Assembly (NCBI GenBank): GCA_037176905.1
Contig: JBBBWG010030087.1
Span: 1 to 63,163 of the forward strand
DNA length: 63,163 nucleotides
Source: Azolla pinnata
Taxonomy: Eukaryota; Streptophyta; Polypodiopsida; Salviniales; Salviniaceae
Direction: 5' to 3'
The position numbers and the translations under genes are program-made. How positions within the stretch are numbered: the stretch's first letter is position 1; each line of letters opens with the position of its first letter. The notes beneath the pieces are model-generated. The model saw nothing but the letters and a program-made list of their open reading frames with translations. It had not been told where the DNA came from and searched no databases. Below are positions 34,511-47,200 of the stretch, piece by piece.

Positions 34511-35885
34511 TCTTCCATCCTGACAAGACGGCACAAGATGCACAGCCAAGCCCGCAAATAAATCGACATCGGACTTTGGCAATGAAACTGTACATTACAT
34601 CCCTCCCTATATACAATCCCCCCCCCCCCCTTCCTCCCCTTCTCCTCTTCTTCCTCTATTATTTGATTCCATTTATTGTTTCTGAATAGATATTGAGCGA
34701 TATACATACATATATCAACCCCCCACCCCCCCTCCTTCAATGGCTATGGCCGGAGCTTCTTCCTTTCTCTGTGTTTCCGCCTGCTCGCTTGCTTTGCTTT
34801 GCTTTGCTTTGCTTGGCTTGCTGCCATGAGAAGATGAAGAAAAGACAGGGTGTTTCGTTGCAGAGTTCTCGTGTTTTGCCGCAGAGACTCTCTCTCTCTC
34901 TCTCTCTCTCATTGCCAACAAATTCCACACACATTCTGAGCTAGCCGCCGCTGCATCTCCATGGACACGCTTGATGAGGACGAAGGCGGAAGGAGCATGC
35001 ACAACTGTTGCTGTTGCTGTGGGCACCATCGCCATTTCTCTTGAGACACGGATGGATGGATAGCATCAAAAATCCAAATCCCATCCCTCATTCGAGCCCA
35101 CATCCAATTCATCCATAGCTAGCTACATTTGGCATACTCCCATCGGCCGATGCTTGTTTGATCAGGTATGATATCCTCCGTCCACAATCTCTATTTACCG
35201 GCTATGGAGTGGTGGCATCAGATCGTGGTAACCCCCATGACTCCTTCCTCTCTCTTGGAGGAAAAAGATTCAGCTTGCGCTCTGGGATCATTGTCGTCGA
35301 TGCTGCTCGCATTTCAAGGGGATTTTGAGTAGTCGTTCCTGTCTATCGTCGACACTTGCGTAGTGCACCACGGCGAAATCCTAATCTATCGTTACGTCTA
35401 AGGGTATTTCGGCAATGTCCGAAGAGTGCTTTCTTCATAATCATCGAATCGAGAAGGCCGGTCGTTGCGATTTGCATAACGGGTGGTTTGCGGTCAGTGA
35501 GGAACGTGGAAGACGAGACAGAATGCTCTGTTTGGCTAGACGATGGAGGCGATCCGGCGATGCTACAAGGCTAGTTTGGCGATTCGACGAAGGGCAATAC
35601 GAGGAAATCGGGCAACAGTCTGCCGCCGTACCCACAACGCAGAGAATTTATCACCTTGGAAGTTCACTGGAAGTGTCAGAACCTAGCCTCACTCAGAGCG
35701 TCATGCCGCAAGATACTGTAAGGAAATGAGGTAGTTACTCCCCTTCATGTACGTCAGTTAACGCTCCAAACCGCCGTGTATTCACATCACACAGCTGTTC
35801 TATACACGGTGGTGGTTGTCTTGAGTCGCAGGATAAGGAGTTCGTTCTCATTCAAGTCGAACAATGGCCCGACCCCATCCATGAA

Positions 35886-35890
<5 letters not shown>

Positions 35891-35931
<41 letters not shown>
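35891..35931. repeat. (GA)n microsatellite
   Basis: About twenty perfect GA dinucleotides lie in the intergenic DNA between the GATL and WRKY genes. Confidence 0.97.
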
Positions 35932-35937
<6 letters not shown>

Positions 35938-36283
35938 GAGCAGTCGATCGAAAAAAAAGGAAAGAGAAGGAAAGAAAACAAGCACAACAAGCCTTTGCAG
36001 TGTGTGTAAAGCCAGGGGTGCACCTCTGGGCTTTCTTGTGTCCACAAAGAGGAGGGCATTCATTATACAGCTTGTCAATGTGTTCCAATCACACAGATTG
36101 GTTGGGTTGCTGAAGTGTAGTCAAAAGTGGTATAATGGGACTAGGAACAAAGTCTTACCTTAGTGCAAGACACTTGGATCCTTCCTTCCTTCCTTTGGCG
36201 ACAGCTTATATACCGACGGTGGATCCCGAATTCACGCAGGTTTCGATCTTCAATGTCTGATCCCCAGCCATAAACTTCCCTTG

Positions 36284-38547
36284 TTACTTGAGGCTCGACA
36301 CGTGACAGTGCTCGCCCTCGTAGGTGATGACGAGCATGTTAGGGTCGTCAAGCGCCCGTTCGACATGCTTCCGCGCAGGGCATCCCTTCACCGAGCTACA
36401 TTTGTAATACCCCCTGATCATATCATATATACACCAGACACAACCCACCCTTTTTAAAAAAAGAAGAAGAAAAACTCGAATCAAGCAGGCAATGACAATG
36501 CCCTGAGCCCATCATATCATCGTCATCATCAGGAATTTCATTTGTAGGAAACTGGAATTTCCTTAGTTATCAAAGAAAGATTCACAGGGTTGGAACACTC
36601 CCACAGCTTAGATGTACGAATCCTAAAGAGAAAAATGCATCCCAACGTTTGTCTCTAGTGGTAAATACTCAAAGGTGTAAGGTGTGCTCATTCATGCCCC
36701 AAAATCTATGCATATTCCAGATAGATTAGCACGAGGACAGTTTGTAATTCCTTCGGATCTGGCATTTTGGATCGACAAAAATGGGGCTTCGATTGTAAGC
36801 ATACCTCGGATGCGGAGAGCCCTTGATGGGTTTCTGCCCGTATTTCCTCCACGAGTACTCGTCGGGCGGTATGTCGGCCATCTTCGAGCTTATAGCTGGC
36901 ACCCTCACCACGCCTCTAGTCTTTCTCTTCTTCTTCTTCTTCTTCTTCTTCTGAATCATCGATTTCCTGCAGGGGGGTCACAAGGAACATAATTTAGCAT
37001 TATGAAGCAAGGCCAAATTTTAAATGCTTCGGCCCTGAATTGTCATATCCACTCGCATTATATGATATATGCGGTCGTGGACAGCTACATTTCATTTGTG
37101 CGATGAATCACAGCCTTACGATTATAATCTTATGACAATCCAATGCCGTGTTCTGTACGAATGATCTAATCTCGCGACAGATCATATAATTCCTTTGTAG
37201 GACAGATCACTTCTCGTGATTACAAACTTAAAGATAGCCTAATTAATCTGTCACATTCTTCTGTACGATGGATGAGGCAATCTTAGGATTCGAGATCTCA
37301 AAAAGATTTGGAATCGGCCAATTCAATCAATTTGTATGCATTGAAAGACACACACCAAACGAATCTATATGCTAGATGTGTAATTCAGCCTTTGTCCTGC
37401 AGACAAGCTAATTAAATCCGTCACAAGCTAATCTTGCAAACACACACACAATGCGATGATTTTGATAATACTGTTCAGCAGCTGCAAAACAGTAGGAAGC
37501 AAATGACTGAGGGGTTTACTTTCTACTCAGACTGATTTCTTAGTGATTCGGGCTCGTTGATCCCACGCGCTTAATGTATAATTCAGTTAATACTGACCTT
37601 GGTTGCAGGCAATGGCACTCCGGGCGGGGGCTGATAATTCCGCCTGCAGATTCGATGTCCGGATTGCAGCCCAAACACAATGATGGCCATGGTGCAGGTG
37701 CTGCTGATGGCCATGGCGATGGCGATGGCGAATTATATGCTGATGATGATCCCTGCACAAGGTATTGGAATTCATGAAGCTGATTAATGTGGTATATTGC
37801 TGCACTAGGTTGCTGATGATCCCCATGGCTCGGCGCACTACAGCTTTGCAATACTCCTGCACTGCTGTGTACCGAATCGGCAGCTGCAGCATCCAAGCCG
37901 CCGATCAGGGATGAGATATCGATCGAGCTGGCTGCTACCGTAATCGGTGCAGCTGTGATGAGCGCCCCTCCTGCAACTGCAAAGGAGATCAGCTCCCTCC
38001 TGTGCTTGATCCATACATGATCATCATCATCATCATTAGTGACATGGCTGCCGCCTGCAGCTAGTGCAACATCATCGAGCCGCTGCAGCAGCTGCTGCTG
38101 CTGCTTCATACTGCAGGGATGCTGTACTGCTACTGCGCGATCATGATCGGCAGCAGCAACAGGTTTCGGCGATGGCTTACAGAACAGAGCAGCGATGTGG
38201 GGATCAATGGAATTATGATCATTGTGCTGCACAGCGCTAGCTTCAGGTGGTGCAGCTGCAGGCCCATGTGCGGTCGTTCCATCATCCGATCTTGATGATG
38301 CTGCCGGCGCTGCAGCACGGAATCTGGCGTGCCCTACCGATCTCCAGTTTCTCCCGATTCCACCGCCCTGATGATGATGATGATGATGATTGAGATCATG
38401 ATCATCATCGTGGACTGGAGGACGAAGATGTTGCTGATCGACCGCCTGCTGTGACAGGAACTGCATGAGCCTTGTGCCCATGCTCTCTACCCCGGCCATG
38501 GCTGCAGTCTCTCCCTTCCGGCTGCTGCTACCATAAGCCAGAGCCAT
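36284..38547 (-). CDS. Group IId WRKY transcription factor
   Basis: Three exons, 38547-37598, 36966-36805 and 36413-36284, join to 1242 nt and 413 residues. Group IId WRKYs (the WRKY7/11/15/17/21 set in Arabidopsis) bind W-boxes and calmodulin and often repress defence genes. Diagnostic features in order: an N-terminal helix-like [22 protein letters not shown] region; the HARF motif of the calmodulin-binding region (SVGHARFR, residues 70-77); the plant zinc-cluster region (ECHCLQPRK, then a basic run and [19 protein letters not shown]); and the WRKY domain with [16 protein letters not shown] (356-371) and zinc ligands in CSSVKGC and GEHCH. The intron inside the WRKY domain, after PR, is where most plant WRKYs have one. 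Homopolymer runs of His, Asp, Gln and Lys come from trinucleotide repeats. The 5' flank contains an overlapping upstream ORF, and a second in-frame ATG at 38499 has a better start context (GCCATGG). Confidence 0.93.
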
Positions 38548-38614
38548 GCAGCGGATTGATAAGGAACTCGACGCTGCGCTCGAGGCTGTTTGGTACTAGC
38601 TCTGCTTCAACCAT
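38528..38614 (-). promoter_or_regulatory. Upstream ORF overlapping the WRKY start codon
   Basis: On the minus strand an ATG at 38614 in GCCATGG context opens a 28-residue frame (MVEAELVPNSLERSV, then [13 protein letters not shown]) that stops at 38528, 20 bases past the annotated WRKY ATG and in another frame. If it is in the mRNA, ribosomes starting here would bypass the first WRKY ATG and could reinitiate at the in-frame ATG 38499. An acceptor-like site (TTGCTCAG) just before 38661 suggests the leader is spliced. Confidence 0.5.
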
Positions 38615-38720
38615 GGCTAAAAACTCGATTGCCCTGTGGGGGTACTTCGGATCGGGAAGCAGCTGAGCAATGATCAGAAGAGAGAGAGAGAAAGAGAGAG
38701 AGAGAATTGATGATGATGAT

Positions 38721-38757
38721 GGTGGTGGTGGTGGTGGTGGTGGTGGTGGTGGTGGTG
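38721..38757. repeat. (GGT)n microsatellite upstream of WRKY
   Basis: Twelve GGT units follow GAT repeats, with (GA)n tracts at 38678-38704 on the other side. On the WRKY strand this is a CCA/CT-rich pyrimidine tract before a possible splice acceptor. Confidence 0.95.
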
Positions 38758-39044
38758 CAGGTTTGGGTCTGAAATGCTGTTCTTTAAAGAAGAGACCAGA
38801 GAGACAGAGAGAAACAGAGAGAGGAATTGCTTACCAGCACGGCTATGGCGGAGCTTCCCTTCTTTACACTGCAAATGCAAAAAGTCAGAAACAGAATTTT
38901 GGTTAGGTTTATAGAAATCCCAAAACAAAACTGGTTGAATTCCTCCAAAGTCTGACTTCTCTTTTAAAAAGAGAAAACCCAAATCTGAGAGAGACCTATG
39001 AATAAGGGTCAACTTTGCCAGGTTTAACAGAGAGGCAGATGGGG

Positions 39045-39385
39045 TCAATGTTTAGGGTTTCCAAGATTTAGGGTTTAGGGTTCTGTGTCCAGTGCAGGTG
39101 GTCGACAGCTTTAGGGTTTCATTAGGGTTCCATGTTTAGGGTTTCGGGCAAACCAGTTTACCCTAAATATTGTTCATATATATACATCAAAGCATGAAAT
39201 CTGAAAACCCTAAATCCTGAAGTGTCAACCTGCAACTCAAACCCTAAACCCTAAACCCTGAAGTGCCAACCTTCAAACACCGATCTTGAAGCCCGAGCTT
39301 GAGCCCAAAAAAACCCTAAATCCTCGGCTGCTGATCTTCAACGCTGAACCCTAAACCCTAATCCCCGGCGCCGTCAACCCCGGAA
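39045..39385. repeat. Telomere-like motifs upstream of the WRKY gene, both orientations
   Basis: TTTAGGGTT copies at about 39050-39145 are followed by AACCCTAAA copies at about 39205-39395, so the cluster is inverted. Short non-perfect spacers separate units, unlike a true telomere. It lies 500-850 bp upstream of the WRKY start. Confidence 0.85.
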
Positions 39386-39635
39386 CCCTAAACCCGGGAC
39401 CTTCAACTTCTCAACCCTCCACCCTCCACCTGTCTGCCACCATCTCCATCTCCGTGTTCCAAGGGGCTGGCTTTCTCCGGTTCCGATACCTCGAAAATTG
39501 ATCATGCTCCCTAAACTCCTTAATATAGAATTGCTTCGATTGTCAAACAATCAGCATGCACGATGTTCGCCTTATATTGAGATGCAAACCAAAGAACAAA
39601 AGCCCGGTCAACCTCGTGGAAGATTTGATGTATAT

Positions 39636-39791
39636 ACATAGCTTGCAGAACACTTTGGCTGCAAACAAAGAAGGGCAAATGAAAAAAGTCAACCCCCTTC
39701 GATTTCTCGGCATACATAGCTTGCAGAACACTTTGGCTGCAAACAAAGAAGGGCAAATGAAAAAAGTCAACCCCCTTCGATTTCTCGGCAT
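39636..39791. repeat. Exact 78-bp tandem duplication
   Basis: Two identical 78-bp units (CATAGCTTGCAGAACACTTT, then GGCTGCAAACAAAGAAGGGC and further) run from about 39636 to 39713 and 39714 to 39791. I see no mismatch, so the event is recent or the assembly duplicated it. The period is a multiple of three, so the minus-strand frame continues through both. Each unit contains a pyrimidine-rich TTTGTTTGCAG acceptor-like site on the minus strand. Confidence 0.93.
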
Positions 39792-41258
39792 TTGGGGAGC
39801 TCAATCCGGGGGAAGAATACCTTAATTCCCGAACGTGCAACAAAATGGTGGTGCTCCTTTGAAATACCGCCAAGCCATATATAAATATTTGCAGCTTGCC
39901 GATTCCAATGACTCCATCACTGCTCATAACAGAACCAAGGTCAACTCCTTGTGAGACGAATGCTTCCTACCAGCATCAAAATTAAGTTTTAAAAGGACCC
40001 ATTCGATTTTACCTTTAAGGCTGCTTGTTCTTCATTGGATACATTTTCACAGCTTTACACTTTGTGAAATGACATGGATTTGCCCACGACCGCGCTCAAG
40101 ATCTTACCAAGTCCCCGCTTCTTTTTCAAAACTCAACCTACAAAGCCTTGGGAACAGAGAGAAAAGTCGGGGTAACGGGAGCCCATATGCTGTCTTTAAA
40201 TGTCTCAACCTTTGAACTAGAAAAAAAAAATCCATCGACACCTATGTCCCCCATGAGAGAACATGCTCAAACCTTCCATATAGTCATGGGTTCGGCAACT
40301 GTGAGTAGTTTATTTGCCCTGGTTTTATATTATCGGAAGCTCGTAAACTGCCCTGGTTGTATATTATCTCTCCCATTTTCACAATCCAAAATGCTTCGAT
40401 CAGAATATGCTGATTCCAAAACAGTATATCAAGCCCAAGCAAGAAATAACGCAAGTTACTAACCTCTTTTAGGAGCTTTTACTGCAGCGCCCCATCTCCA
40501 ATGTTCAACTAAAACAAAGCCATTCTTTCTGAACATTTTTGAAAACTCGCCTTTCCAAATATAACTCCTCAGCCCAATCATGACATCAACTGCACAGTTG
40601 CAAAAGATAGAATGTTAAAATCCTAGAAACTCAATGCTATGCTGACAAGCATCCAAGTTTGATGTTTGCAAACGATTCGATATTAAGAACCTATACAATC
40701 ACTGCTAAGCTCACAAGTATCAGTCTAATGCTTGGAACAACCAAAGGTATAGTAAGTAATAAATTTTATTTCAAGATCCAAAAAGTCTTATTGACACAAA
40801 CAATATCTTCAACATGAGCCTTGGCTTTGTACATCAGACTGGCCTCCAATGCACATTAAAAAAATATTCACATATCATTCGTTCACACAATAGAAATTGT
40901 TAATAATTCATAGGAAGAAAATTCTAGAGCATGAAGTCTACTGACTTCCTATGAAGCATTTACCTGTTCCCGAGGAGCCATTACTGAGTATGATGAAAAC
41001 AGCTTTGATGTCATTGGAGGGATTGTAGCATAATGAAGCGAGATAACAGGAACATTCACCCAGAGTTTGTTTTACCATCTATTAATGTTGTTCTGGTCTG
41101 TGCTAGGAGGGCTTATGCCCCGACAAATATAAGTATCATTATATGTGTGCAAAGAGTAACAGAGCAGTTAAAAGAGTAACGTTGATAAATGTAACATTGA
41201 AAACGGATATATGTTTAAGGTAACCATTTCAAGCCATGAAATCACTACACGTTCCACA

Positions 41259-44200
41259 TTATAGGCATATATCTACTTCATACATTCCATTTGACATGTA
41301 CAGATAAACTTTCTTCATCCTAAAACCAAAACTTGAAGTAGCCCCAATATCTTCTATATTTTTCTTTGAGAATTTGATTATAAAATCCTCTAACTCGCCT
41401 CCACTTTCAAGCTTTTGTCTTGAAATCCAAAGTTTTCAAACAACCCCTGCATGGATATGTTCAATAAGGTTACCACTCTCATTCTCAACAATTCTCTTGT
41501 GATTGCCATTTTCTTACCAGTTCATCATTAATACCATACGAAATACAGTAATGTTCCTGCAAAAAGAAGAAATACAATACACGATGACCAAACTAAGACA
41601 AAGGCAAGAACCCCACACCTCCCAGAAGCGTGTTTTAACACCAAACTCAGTACGAGCATAAATACCTGCAACATATGCCACTCTTCGAACTCATCGAATA
41701 GCTCCAATCTCTCAATCCTGCCAAAGACAAGTCAGTTTGGAATGACCTCAACAAAGCATCTCAAATCTTCTACCTGAGAGAAAAGAATGGGAATTCAAGA
41801 ACTTATAAAACCAGTTCAAGTATATAACAAAGCAAACTATATACCTCTTCCGATCATGTAGATCAAGATGTTTATTGTATATGGCCTCCATGTCCAGTGC
41901 TTCAGCTCTCTGTAAAAGGATGCAGCAGCAAGGCAACTAGTCAAACAATCAGTTGCTGCCAAATTCAAACAAAGCCATACCACTAATACAACCCTATGGC
42001 TTCGGCTGCATACAACCAGCATCAAATACTAGGAAAGGAGGATTAAATGAAGTCCGAGAAGATTGTTAGCAATGATTTCAACATTGAATTGTTAACTAAG
42101 TTCTCACAACCCAAACAGCATATTCCATTCAATATAGTGTATTCCCAGTACAGACAGTTCCTACATAAGAGAGGTCAGTTGTGCTTCATCTTCACCAAGC
42201 ATCGACATACCAACACTTGCATATACAAGTGTATGCATTTAATAGCATATATCTTGCCCATCCCATTTACTACCCAATTATGCAGTAGCTGACAGTTCAC
42301 ACTGGCTACAGAAATGGGTTCAGACCACAAAGTCTGTGCCATCTTAAACCATTGCTTAGAGGTGAGATTTATGGTTTGTTCCATATTCATTCCTTTGATT
42401 GTCAATTACACAGATATCCACATCAAATAATTATGATTTCTGTTATAAAAAATCATTCATTCACGATTCAAGTATATGACTTGTTCACCTAAGCCATAAT
42501 TGAAATCTTTCCAGAAGCATTTAAGAATATTCAAGCTTTAGCTGAAAAAAGTATGATGCTCCTCATCCTACAACAAACCTGCCAACCCAAATCAACAAAT
42601 CTCTTCCGCTTAGCTTCCAGTGTAGGAGTATCATCAAGGCCAAGTAGAGGACATCCTCTCCTCTGCACAGGAATACACAAACATACAACTCCGATATTTA
42701 AGCTGTATTTCAACATAAACAAAGACACAAACCTACTCCAGATTACACAGATAGAGTAGTTCAAAGACTTAATGGAATTTCAAAATAATAATTGGCAGTG
42801 GCATTCACAATGCAAAGAAAAAGATGAGTGAACACAGGCTTTCAAATCCCACTGTAACCATGGGAAATCATATCCGACAAAGAGCTTCATTCAAGGACAG
42901 CAGACAACCTCGAGATTTCTTAGCATTTGCTGTCCAAATGCATCATCTGGATGAATCTGTAAAGCAGCATAAACATCTAAATGTTGTTTGCGGAAGTCGA
43001 AAATTTAATATTCGAGCATAATACGTCCTAACCTGCTCATACACAACAAAAATAGATGTAGGAAACTTGTGTCCTGCCCATTCAACGACAGCACGACTAA
43101 CTTCAGGGTCAAGGTAAATTAGGACGCATTCTGCAAGGATCAAAGTTGGCAAACTGGTAGCCCAACAATAGTCAGCAACAATTACTGAAACTTTTTGTTT
43201 TCTATTCTTTTTACTTTTTACATTTCTTCTTCTTCCTCCTCTTCCTTTTGTTTCGATGAAAATATTGTTTTCTTCGTAAAGCAAAAGAACCTCGATCTCT
43301 TCCCCAAGGAAATGTTATATTTTCACACCTGGTATCAAAGTTTGCCTGCTTCAATATCCTATCCAATGAGTTAATATCACGTAAGTCTGCTGGTAGAAGC
43401 TTGTAATGATCACCCATAGCTTGCCCTCTTTCTGCATTCAATGCATTCATAAATAGTCTAAGAAGTTATTTAGCAGGATAAGCATGCCTTACATTCAGTG
43501 CATGCTAAAGACAGAGATCAAAATAAAACTACACGATGTAAATCCAAACCAACATTGGATACTACCCCAATATTTTGGTATATTACTGTGAAAAATATGT
43601 TGGTAAATGTTTTCTAATACCAGAACATTACATGGCAGCCACACCCACAGATTCATCAGATGAGGGAAGGGGTACATTCAAATGTAGCTTAACTGACAAC
43701 TAACTATCCTGCATTCTGGGAGCAATAAGTATTAGACACACATCAAGCTTTCAGTCAAGTCCTTTTAACCTAGATAATTTCGCCACCCTGATCCATATCA
43801 GGCATGAACACATTGTTAAGTAGCATACGTTACTATCACAGTATTTTATCACCTTTTGATATGGTCGGTGCAGGACCAAGCTTGCTTCGCATCGCCTCAT
43901 AAGCATCAATTATTGCTGCTTTCTTGCTCGTTACCTATGATATGATAGAAAAATGTATATAGAAGTCAACACTGTGTGGACACTAAATAGCAAGCAGCAC
44001 TGAGAAACAAAATTAAATTATTTTCATATGTTAGTCAATTATATGTCTGCAAAGATTGAGAACTAGATTGGCTATTCCTTGCAGAGTCACATCATTTATC
44101 TACATTCCAAAATGTTATAGGAGAAAACTGTTAAGGTCAAGTGAATTCAATATGTTAATCTTTATCATTTCACAAACTGAGAGAACACTAGCCTCAGACT

Positions 44201-47200
44201 AGCTTTAGGGTTTAGGGTTTAGGGTTCCATCAAACAGAAGACCTAGATATTCAAAACTAACCGGGTGTATATGAAGTTACGATTATACGGATCCATTGAA
44301 GAAAGAACCCAACTGATTGTCTGAATCTGACATGTGAAACCCCCAAAACCAGGAGAATCTATTTGCATGCCCGCTGGTGTCCATTCTCAACTTTCTTGCA
44401 CTCACTTGAATAAATCCATCAAACTGTACTAATAACGAAATACGATTTTGAACTGTCGATAAAGATCCCAACCAATACAAACCAGCCTAATCAACTGTTT
44501 GAACAAGAAACAGCTGACAATTGGGATGCCAATCCAGTCATTTCTCTTCGCCATTAAGCTGCCAAACTAACCTAAGAGCAGACTCTAATATCTCAAGTCT
44601 ATTAGGATTTCCATGCATGAAGCATGGAAATGTATTCATTTCATTGCCAACCTATTTATCTATCATTACAGCGAGACCCAAAGTTAGCTCCACATTCTCA
44701 CTTCGATGTGCTACAGCTCATTATAAGAAGACTGGCATATTAAAAAAGAATATGAATGCGGAAATTTATCCTTATTTCATGCTACTTAGTATGATGTGAC
44801 ACAAACTATTAGACACTTAAAAATGTTTAAAGAAACTTCCTTTTTCTTGCTAGAAAAGGTAACATTCTCATACAATTATCATAAGCTTCAAAATATTAGA
44901 GTCCTTTAAAATAATCACTGTTAGCAATGCACATTGAGTCTCAATGTCATAGTATAACGAGGATTTGGTGTAAGCTCAGCAAAGACAAGTTTTATACATG
45001 AGTATGTTAAGCTTATCAGATTCAGAAGATCTAATACTAGGTTATAGTGGCCAAGCATAGGCATGTAACAGGAAAATAATTTAGAGAACTTCCCCTGGTA
45101 AAGGAGTTAAACTACCTAGGCTACTGGCATGTCAGACAAGGAGATCTCCATATAATGTGAAGATCGCGATATCTTGATACAAACCATTCGAATTTCCTAC
45201 ATAATACAAATGAAAGTGCAAGTACAATTGTATTGCATAATAAGGTGTACCAATGGAACTACAGATAACGTTGATTTTTTTAGCAGGAAAACATATGCAT
45301 TAAATTCAAAATTACCTCCTTGAAATCCATCTCCACAAATAAATGGGGTGTCCTCCCTTCATCCTGCAAAAGTTGTGTGACTTTATTTTTTAATAGAAAG
45401 TATCAACTTATAAAGAAACCAAGTATGTCGAAGCTTAACAACATGAAAAGTCTGGTGTACCTAAGTTGAGAATCTCAAGTTTACTATCCTATAAAAAATA
45501 ATAGGATGCTATAGCTATCAGCCAACTGAAGATCAGAATAGTGATAAAATAATGGCTGTTTATGCCAATCAGAAGACAAAAGAATAAGTTTATGGCACGC
45601 CCCATATCCATATCTGAAGGGAAACCAATGTGACCAATATCGTAGTCCTGATCACAACGCTTGTGCTATAGAAGCCATGACTCCTTATATGTTCATTACT
45701 GAGTTTCATAGATATAATCCCCATTATGTACTATTTCCCCAACCGTTTCTCTGCTCCACATGCATAGTAGCGTATATGCCTTCAACAAATGGTAGAGTAG
45801 CCCTTTTACGTCAGATCTATCTCGAAATGATATTATTGAGGATCAGTTAACTGAGCCATGCGTGGGGTAAACTACTGGCCTGCTACTCGTGGAGCAGTAA
45901 CTCAGGGACGTTTAACAAGGTAACATGCAGCTGTTATCCTCCATGCATTCTAGTCTTACTTCTAGCACATAAATGATATAGACATACCTCATTCATGCTA
46001 TCGTTTATGAACCATATAATTAGGTGGAAATTTGAAACTAATGGTGTGGACAATTAATTCTCTCCACTAATTGTTGTAAGAAGCAGTTCCAGTCCTACAC
46101 TCTCTCTCTTCTTTAATCTCTCCTCTGCATTTCCTCCACATGCCATCTCCTTCAAAACTATTGTTAACATGCTTGATTCTCTATGGGAGTTGTATGCGGC
46201 CGGAAAATCCAAAGGCTCGGCTTGAAATATTTTGAAAATATTTAAAGAAGGCTTTCCTATTGAGTGTCTTCAAGTCAAGCTACAAGCTCCATAAATGTTT
46301 TGAGTTCTTAAGATCATATCATAAAGATTGTTACGTTGAGTAACTGCTGAAAGTTTCAAAAGGTAACTTCACCTACAATAAGGGGTTGGGCCAGATACAA
46401 GAAGACTTGTGAATTATGCATAATACGTCTGAACAAATTCAGAAGTATAGCTATCAGACATTGATGCAATGCTGTCCCTTTCACCACAAACAAGATTTCT
46501 TTTCGCACTCTACATGCACCGTCAAGATCACAATGTGCTTTTTCAATGCAATGTTATTGCTATATCCTTGAACGTCGACAGTCACTGTAGCTCTCCACGT
46601 TTTATTACCCCTTGGAATGATAATAACATCTGTCTACCTATCTCAACCCCTCCATAACGAATCAGTCACAATAACTATTTCTAAACTTCCAAAACACCCT
46701 ACATGTATGCACGTATGCGTAGATATGTGGATACACAGCTATACAGTCATTGTGGAGATGTTTAAAAATTTTGCACACATAACAAGGTAAATGCTCAACT
46801 TACATGCAGCGTAAAGAAAGTTGTGTCGAATCCTGCACCAAGAGATAATATTTGCTTCCTTGAATGCATTGAGGTTCCTTCAGAAGAAGTTGTCACAGAC
46901 CCAAGGAACTGTAACAAAAGCTTCCTGATGGCAGCCCAACGAGCATAGTACCCTTTTTAAACACAAATATAGTTTATAATCCAGCAAGTATATATTTAAC
47001 GCTGTCGTTTAAACAGATACATAATACATGAGACTGCAAAAGAACATACCTCGATTTATGATTGGAGATCTTCTTGTTAATCGACGAACAAAATATTGTA
47101 CATAATTATCTTCCATATAGCCTTTCTTTATACACGATCTAGAAAGACCAAATTTTAATGTTGTGAAATGCATGCATACCTCAAATAACCTCAGGTAAAA

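Larger units (their letters stand above)
33962..36283. other. Intergenic region between convergent GATL and WRKY genes
   Basis: No supported CDS. Content includes a 42-bp minisatellite (34111-34510), C-runs at 34620-34632 and 34720-34732, (CTTTG)n near 34790-34815, (CT)n at 34886-34910 and (GA)n at 35891-35931. An ORF at 35356-35574 and its frame neighbours show no motif. Confidence 0.5.
38615..41258 (-). other. Region with splice-flanked open segments; possible unrecognised gene
   Basis: Between the LCMT1 3' end and the WRKY start, the minus strand has several open segments flanked by plausible acceptors and donors whose phases can be matched. Examples are about 41080-40963 (reading MVKQTLGECSCYLAS), 40589-40465 (MIGLRSYIWKGEFSKMFRKN), 40440-40380 (AYSDRSILDCENGRD), about 40030 to 39868 (NEEQAALKEAFVSQG then GIGKLQIFIYGLA), and 38871-38837 joined to 38660 (KKGSSAIAVL, LLPDPKYPHRAIEF). 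I recognise none of them and found no database-like motif. Short open segments arise easily by chance, so this is only a possibility. Alternatively the first two belong to the LCMT1 3' end and the last to the WRKY leader. Confidence 0.25.

Noticed and set aside
39520..39927. A 135-residue ORF on the minus strand with an internal 26-residue duplication
   Set aside because: The repeat is explained by the 78-bp DNA duplication, and parts of the ORF would be intron in any splice model; kept only as part of the possible-gene finding.
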